From positions 102,343 to 166,342 of the forward strand of contig JARKNV010000003.1 of NCBI GenBank assembly GCA_029976065.1: a DNA stretch of 64,000 nt, in the 5' to 3' direction. This stretch comes from Selenomonadales bacterium (GTDB taxonomy: Bacteria > Bacillota > Negativicutes > Sporomusales > UBA7701). How positions within the stretch are numbered: position 1 is the stretch's first letter; each line of letters starts with the position of its first letter. Shown in pieces: positions 59,631 to 64,000 of the stretch. The notes beneath the pieces are model-generated. The model saw only the letters and a program-made list of their open reading frames with translations. It did not search any database and was not told where the DNA came from. A program made the translations under genes and the position numbers.

Positions 59631-60304
59631 AAAAACTCATCATCGCCATCGACGGACCCGCCGGGGCGGGCAAAAGCACCGTCGCCAGACTGGTCGCCGA
59701 ACGCCTGGGCTACACCTACATCGACACCGGCGCCATGTACCGCGCCGTCACCTGGGACACCATGCGCCGCGGCATCGCCGCCGCCGACGCCGGCCAAGTA
59801 GCCGCCGTCGCCAGGGCCATCAACCTGCAGCTCGCCACCGTCGCCGGCAAAACGCTCGTCAAAGTCGACGACACCGACATCACCGACGCCATTCGCACCC
59901 CCGAAGTATCCCGCCTGGTTGCCGAAGTATCGAAAAACGGCGGCGTGCGCGAAGCCATGGTCCACCTCCAGCGCCAGCTCGCCGGTCTCGGCGGCGTCGT
60001 CATGGACGGGCGCGACATCGGCACGCATGTTTTGCCGGACGCCGACATAAAGATATTTTTGACCGCCTCCATCGCCGAACGGGCTCGCCGCCGCTGGCGC
60101 GAACTCACCGACAAAGGCTTCGCCGTCGACCTTAAGGAACTGCAGGACGAAATCGCCGGCCGCGACAAGGCCGACTGCGAGCGCGCCATCGCCCCTCTCG
60201 TCCAGGCGGCCGACGCCGTTCTGGTCGACACCACCGATCTCACCATCCCCCAGGCGGTGGAAACGATACTAAAGCTATGCGAGGCGAGGACCGGTGTTTT
60301 ATAA
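59627..60304 (+). CDS. cmk: Cytidylate kinase
   Basis: 225 residues. P-loop IAIDGPAGAGKSTVARLVA, then YIDTGAMYRAVTW, VMDGRDIGTHVLPDADIKIFLTAS and RRRWREL. Phosphorylates CMP/dCMP. The ATG overlaps the aroA stop. Confidence 0.95.
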   Translation: MKKLIIAIDGPAGAGKSTVARLVAERLGYTYIDTGAMYRAVTWDTMRRGIAAADAGQVAAVARAINLQLATVAGKTLVKVDDTDITDAIRTPEVSRLVAEVSKNGGVREAMVHLQRQLAGLGGVVMDGRDIGTHVLPDADIKIFLTASIAERARRRWRELTDKGFAVDLKELQDEIAGRDKADCERAIAPLVQAADAVLVDTTDLTIPQAVETILKLCEARTGVL

Positions 60305-60899
60305 TCTGCTCCGTTCGCTCGTGCGGTTGATCCTCTATACCTTCTTCCGTATGCGGGTCAGCGGTCTGGAGAATATTCCCGCCGCCGGCGGCCTCATCAT
60401 CGCTCCCAACCACATCAGCAACCTCGACCCGCCCGTCATCGGCTGCGCCCTGCCCGACCACCGCCGCATCCGCTTCATGGCCAAAATCGAACTCTTTAAG
60501 CATCCCGTCGTCCGCTGGGTAATCACCGCCCTCGGCGCCTTCCCCGTGCGCCGCGGCATGGCCGACCGCACCGCCATCCGCACCGCCCTGTCCCTGCTCG
60601 AACAGGGGGACACGGTCGGCATCTTCCCTGAAGGGACCCGCAGCAAAACCGGCGCCCTCGGCCGCCCCGAGCCCGGCCTGGGGATGATCGCCGTCAAGGC
60701 CGGCGTGCCTGTCGTGCCCTGCGCCGTCACCGGCACGAATAAACTCTGTCAGGGCGGCTGTATCCTGCCGCGGCTCACGGTCACGTTCGCCGCGCCCGTC
60801 GTCGTCCCCGCCGGCAGGACCGACAAGGAAGCCGTCGAATATATCAACGAACAAGTAATCGGCGAAATCGCCAAAATGCTGGCCAGAGAAGGAGGGTGA
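60294..60899 (+). CDS. plsC: 1-acylglycerol-3-phosphate acyltransferase
   Basis: 201 residues. The acyltransferase box NHISNLDPP and the substrate box FPEGTRSKTG are intact, with a hydrophobic N-terminus. Makes phosphatidic acid from lysophosphatidic acid at the inner membrane. GTG start overlaps the last codons of cmk. Confidence 0.9.
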   Translation: MFYNLLRSLVRLILYTFFRMRVSGLENIPAAGGLIIAPNHISNLDPPVIGCALPDHRRIRFMAKIELFKHPVVRWVITALGAFPVRRGMADRTAIRTALSLLEQGDTVGIFPEGTRSKTGALGRPEPGLGMIAVKAGVPVVPCAVTGTNKLCQGGCILPRLTVTFAAPVVVPAGRTDKEAVEYINEQVIGEIAKMLAREGG

Positions 60900-60903
60900 C
60901 CGT

Positions 60904-62601
60904 ATGCAAGACAACCTTTCGCTAGTGCTCGTGCAGCGAATCGCCATCATCGCCGTCGTCGCCTACGTGTTTTCCCACACCAAAGCCTTCCGTCTGATGT
61001 TCAAGGAACAGAGCACCTACCGGGAAAAAGCCGTCCTCATAATGTTCTTCTCCTCGATCTCGATCGCCGGCACCTATCTGGGCATCCCCATGAACGACGC
61101 CATCGCCAACGTCCGCGACACCGGCAGCATCGTCGCCGGCCTCCTCGGCGGCCCCGTCGTCGGCACCGCCACCGGCCTGATCGCCGGCATCCACCGCATA
61201 ACCCTCGGCGGCTTTTCCGCCGAAGCCTGCGGCATCGCCACCATCGTCGGCGGCATCCTCGCCGGCTACATCCACACCCGGATGCAGCCCAAGACGCCGG
61301 ACTGGATCGTCGGCGTCATAACCGGCGTCGGCGTAATCCTGTTCAGCATGGGCCTCATCCTCCTCATCAGCAAACCCTACCCCGCCGCCCTTGCGCTCGT
61401 CGCCAACGTCGTTCTGCCTATGTCGCTCGCCAACGCCGTAGGCATATCCGTCTTTATGATCATCATCCACAACGCCCGCGAGCACCAGACCCGCATCGGC
61501 GCCCTCCAGACCCACAAAGCCCTGAGAATAGCCAATGCCGCCCTGCCTTACTTCCGCCAGGGCCTCAACCAGGTATCGGCGGAAAAAGTCGCCGCAACCA
61601 TCCGCAACATGACCTCGGCCGCCGCCGTCGCCATCACCAACCGCGAACGGGTCCTCGCCCACGTCGGCCTCGGCGAGGAACACCACCGCCCGTCCAACCT
61701 CCTCATGACCAACGCCACCAAATCCTGCCTCGAAACCGGCCAGGTCACCGTCGCCCAGCGCGCCAGCGAAATCGGCTGCTGCGTCGAAGGCTGCCCCCTG
61801 AAATCGGCTGTCATCGTGCCGCTCTACTGCCGCAACGAAATCGTCGGCACCCTCAAACTCTACTATGCCCGCGAAGAAGCCATGACCGCCCTCGACATCG
61901 AATTCGCCCAGGGCCTGGGGCAGATATTCTGCACCCAGCTGGAACTCGCCAACCTCGAGCAGATGGCCGAGCTCGCCGCCAAAGCCGAGCTCAAAGCCCT
62001 GCGCGCCCAGATAAACCCCCATTTCCTCTTCAACGCCCTCAACACCATCGTATCCCTCTGCCGCACCAACCCCGAAGAAGCGCGCCACCTCATCATCGAA
62101 CTCAGCGACTTCTTCCGCCGCAGCCTCAAAACCTCGCGCGACTTCGTCACCCTCAAGGAAGAGCTCGAACACGTCGACTCCTATCTCACCCTCGAAAAAG
62201 CCCGCTTCGGGCCGCGGCTCACCATCGTCAAAAACATCGACGACGAAGCCCTCAACGTCCTCATCCCCACCTTCACCATCCAGCCGCTGGTCGAAAACGC
62301 CGTCAAGCACGGCCTGCTCGCCCAGGAAACGGGGGGGACGGTCAGCATCACCGCCCGCCGCGCAGGCACCTCCGTCGACATCGTCATCGCCGACGACGGC
62401 GCCGGCATTTCCCGTTCAACCCTCAACCAGGTCCTCGTCACCGGCTTCGGCAAAGGGGCCGGCGTCGGTCTGTCCAACGTCAACGAACGGCTGAAAAACC
62501 TCTACGGGCCCAAGCATGCCCTGGCGATCGACAGCGTGGAAGGGCAGGGGACCACAGTCAGCCTCACCATCCCCGCCACCGCCCGGGGGGTTGTAGCATG
62601 A
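60904..62601 (+). CDS. LytS-family sensor histidine kinase
   Basis: 565 residues. Six N-terminal transmembrane helices form the 5TM-5TMR_LYT sensor (AGTYLGIPMNDAIANVRDTGSIVAGLLGGP). A GAF-like part follows, then the His_kinase box LRAQINPHFLFNALNTI with the phosphoacceptor His, and an ATPase domain with NAVKHGL and IADDGAGI. Partner LytR-type regulator overlaps its stop. In E. coli BtsS and Bacillus LytS this sensor responds to extracellular pyruvate; a CstA-family transporter downstream supports that analogy here. Confidence 0.9.
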   Translation: MQDNLSLVLVQRIAIIAVVAYVFSHTKAFRLMFKEQSTYREKAVLIMFFSSISIAGTYLGIPMNDAIANVRDTGSIVAGLLGGPVVGTATGLIAGIHRITLGGFSAEACGIATIVGGILAGYIHTRMQPKTPDWIVGVITGVGVILFSMGLILLISKPYPAALALVANVVLPMSLANAVGISVFMIIIHNAREHQTRIGALQTHKALRIANAALPYFRQGLNQVSAEKVAATIRNMTSAAAVAITNRERVLAHVGLGEEHHRPSNLLMTNATKSCLETGQVTVAQRASEIGCCVEGCPLKSAVIVPLYCRNEIVGTLKLYYAREEAMTALDIEFAQGLGQIFCTQLELANLEQMAELAAKAELKALRAQINPHFLFNALNTIVSLCRTNPEEARHLIIELSDFFRRSLKTSRDFVTLKEELEHVDSYLTLEKARFGPRLTIVKNIDDEALNVLIPTFTIQPLVENAVKHGLLAQETGGTVSITARRAGTSVDIVIADDGAGISRSTLNQVLVTGFGKGAGVGLSNVNERLKNLYGPKHALAIDSVEGQGTTVSLTIPATARGVVA

Positions 62602-63365
62602 CGACCGCCATCATCCGCACCATGGTCATCGACGACGAAGAGCCGGCCCGCAGCGAAATCCGCTACCTCCTCGAACAGCATCCCGACGTCTGCATCGTCT
62701 ACGAAGCAGGCAGCTTCCAGGATGCCCTCGCCGCCCTCCGTCAGACGCGGCCGCACCTCATTTTCCTCGACATCGAAATGCCGGGCATGAACGGCATCCT
62801 CCTCGCCGAAAAGATCCAGGAAATTCTCCAGCCCCTCATCGTCTTTGCCACCGCCCACGAGGAGTTCGCCCATAAAGCCTTCGAACTCAACGCCGCCGAC
62901 TACCTCCTCAAACCCTTCGCCCCCAAACGGGTCGCCCAGTGCATCGAAAAAGTGCGCACCCTGTTGAACGCCAGGGCCCCCGTTCCGGTCAGCGGCAAAA
63001 CCGGCGGCGGCGAAGGGGTGCCGGCTTCTTGCCGGCAGAAGCTCGCCGTCGAGCAGAACGGCAAAGCCCAGATAATCAACACCGCCGACATCATCGCCGC
63101 CAGCAGTTCGGAAGGCCAGGTCACCATCTACTGCGTGCCCCGAACCTACCTGGTCAACATCACCCTCCAGGACCTTCAGGCCAGGCTGGACGAAAACCAG
63201 TTCTTCCGCAGCCACCGCGGCTACCTCGTCAACATCGAGAAGATCCGTGAAGTCGTGCCCTGGTTCAACGGCACCTACAATCTCGTCATGGACGGCCTGG
63301 CCGGCATCGAAATCCCCGTCAGCCGCCAGCAGGCGCCGAAACTGAAAAAAATGTTCGGTCTCTGA
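62598..63365 (+). CDS. LytR-family (LytTR) response regulator
   Basis: 255 residues. Receiver domain with acidic pocket IDDEE and phosphoacceptor Asp58 in FLDIEMPG; C-terminal LytTR DNA-binding domain (DIIAASSSEGQVTIYCVPR, FFRSHRGYLVNIEKIREVV). Overlaps lytS by ATGA. Likely controls the cstA gene through the paired repeats at 63579-63609. Confidence 0.93.
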   Translation: MTTAIIRTMVIDDEEPARSEIRYLLEQHPDVCIVYEAGSFQDALAALRQTRPHLIFLDIEMPGMNGILLAEKIQEILQPLIVFATAHEEFAHKAFELNAADYLLKPFAPKRVAQCIEKVRTLLNARAPVPVSGKTGGGEGVPASCRQKLAVEQNGKAQIINTADIIAASSSEGQVTIYCVPRTYLVNITLQDLQARLDENQFFRSHRGYLVNIEKIREVVPWFNGTYNLVMDGLAGIEIPVSRQQAPKLKKMFGL

Positions 63366-63370
63366 AAACT

Positions 63371-63402
63371 GCCAGCCGGCTGATCCGCCGGCTGGTCTCT
63401 TA
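63371..63402 (+). terminator. Terminator after lytR
   Basis: CCAGCCGGC and GCCGGCTGG form a nine-base-pair stem, followed by TCTCTTAT. Confidence 0.7.
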
Positions 63403-63523
63403 TACAGCAGGTAAATTATTTATGAAAACTTTACAGAAAATTATCACTATTGCCAAAATTTCCTTTTGTCTGACTAAGGCGGACGCTTAATCGTTCTGCT
63501 CGCGAAAGTGCCAAAATTCTGGA

Positions 63524-63547
63524 AAGCCGCGGCGTAAGCCGCGGCTT
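63524..63547. terminator. Second hairpin in the lytR-cstA spacer
   Basis: AAGCCGCGGC, loop GTAA, GCCGCGGCTT: a perfect ten-base-pair stem. The tail is only moderately T-rich, so it may be a terminator or a regulatory hairpin. Confidence 0.5.
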
Positions 63548-63578
63548 AGTCATTGTTAAAATCTCTCGGAAAAGACCG

Positions 63579-63609
63579 ACCGTTCACGAGCAAATGAGCG
63601 CCGTTCACA
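63579..63609. promoter_or_regulatory. Candidate LytTR binding repeats upstream of cstA
   Basis: ACCGTTCAC (63579-63587) and GCCGTTCAC (63601 block, 63600-63608) are nine-base direct repeats with starts 21 bases apart, two helical turns, as LytTR regulators require. A TTGACA at 63647-63652 could be the -35 of the cstA promoter; TAAGTA at 63670 is a weak -10. The rest of the 410-base spacer shows no gene. Confidence 0.55.
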
Positions 63610-63775
63610 TGTCAAATACTGCAATTGAACATAAAAATATTGCCGTTTGACATAATGTGAGGCTATACTTAAGTATGGCGCGAAATAGATTTTCGCAATT
63701 TTGACACGAAAAGGGGGGAAGGGGGAGCAGTAGTCCGTACCATCCTAACGGTATCTCAAAAGGAGGGAATTCTGC

Positions 63776-64000
63776 GTGGAAAAGATCAACTCCATCTGGC
63801 TGCTCATCGTATCGGCGTGCGCCTTCATCCTTGCGTATCGCTACTACGGCGCGTTCATTGCCGCCAAAGTCCTCATGCTCAACGACGCAAACGTCACGCC
63901 GGCCCACCGCTGCAACGACGGCCGCGAGTATGTGCCGACAAACAAATGGGTATTATTCGGTCATCATTTTGCCGCTATCGCCGGCGCCGGCCCGCTCGTC
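63776..64000 (+). CDS. cstA: Carbon starvation protein A (CstA family), 5' part
   Basis: The first 75 codons; the gene continues past the window. MEKINSIWLLIVSACAFILAYRYYGAFIA and DGREYVPTNKWVLFGHHFAAIAGAGPLV are highly typical of CstA/BtsT transporters, which import pyruvate or peptides. GTG follows AAGGAGGGAATTCTGC. Its position after a LytS/LytR pair matches the pyruvate-sensing systems that control CstA-family transporters. Confidence 0.92.
   Translation, partial: MEKINSIWLLIVSACAFILAYRYYGAFIAAKVLMLNDANVTPAHRCNDGREYVPTNKWVLFGHHFAAIAGAGPLV

Overview
The window is a bacterial chromosome segment carrying one complete prophage of about 50.3 kb. The host flanks are GC-rich and hold dacF-spmA-spmB sporulation genes, an aroF-aroA-cmk-plsC cluster, and a LytS/LytR two-component system beside a CstA-type transporter. 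This combination suggests an endospore-forming Firmicute, most likely a Negativicute of the Sporomusaceae. That placement is inferred from gene content and base composition; no rRNA or marker gene is present to prove it.

Left flank (1-3321): the 3' end of a D-alanyl-D-alanine carboxypeptidase, a REP-like inverted repeat, spmA-spmB, and an FAD-dependent oxidoreductase. These are followed by the first 36 codons of a cysteine-rich flavin/iron-sulfur subunit gene, which the prophage cuts. The rest of that gene resumes in frame at 53653.

Prophage (about 3320-53650): a large serine integrase lies next to attL. Joining the two phage ends rebuilds a strongly palindromic 52-bp attP, and joining the two host ends restores the interrupted host gene. 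The left part is a lysogeny switch: an XRE repressor and a Cro-like gene diverge across three operators spaced at 22-bp multiples, with a ribbon-helix-helix regulator and a BRO-type antirepressor beyond. Next comes a long early region for DNA metabolism. It holds an SbcD-like nuclease and SbcC-like ATPase, a possible DNA-annealing protein, a helicase-methyltransferase fusion, a cytosine-5 methyltransferase with nine internal repeats, a radical SAM enzyme, a Gp37/Gp68 protein, DUF559 and VRR-NUC nucleases, a deoxyribosyltransferase-like protein, an HhH-GPD glycosylase-like protein and many small zinc-binding proteins. Six 11-bp repeats beside a Lin1244-type replication gene are a candidate origin. 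From 28929 to 50805 runs a complete contractile-tail (myovirus) late module: terminase, portal, DUF2213 protease/scaffold, DUF2184 capsid, neck proteins, DUF3383 sheath, DUF3277 tube, chaperones with a programmed -1 frameshift, tape measure, baseplate, fiber and lysis genes.

At the right end, after a strong terminator, sits an AT-rich two-gene cassette: an AlgI-like MBOAT acyltransferase and an SGNH/AlgJ/DltD-like partner. It looks like a lysogenic-conversion module that acylates a surface glycan of the host.

Right flank (53653-64000): the 3' part of the split gene, rluB-like, a BaiN/HI0933-type flavoprotein, a membrane protein, aroF, aroA, cmk and plsC. Then come lytS and lytR, with candidate LytTR-binding repeats in front of a cstA gene that runs off the window.
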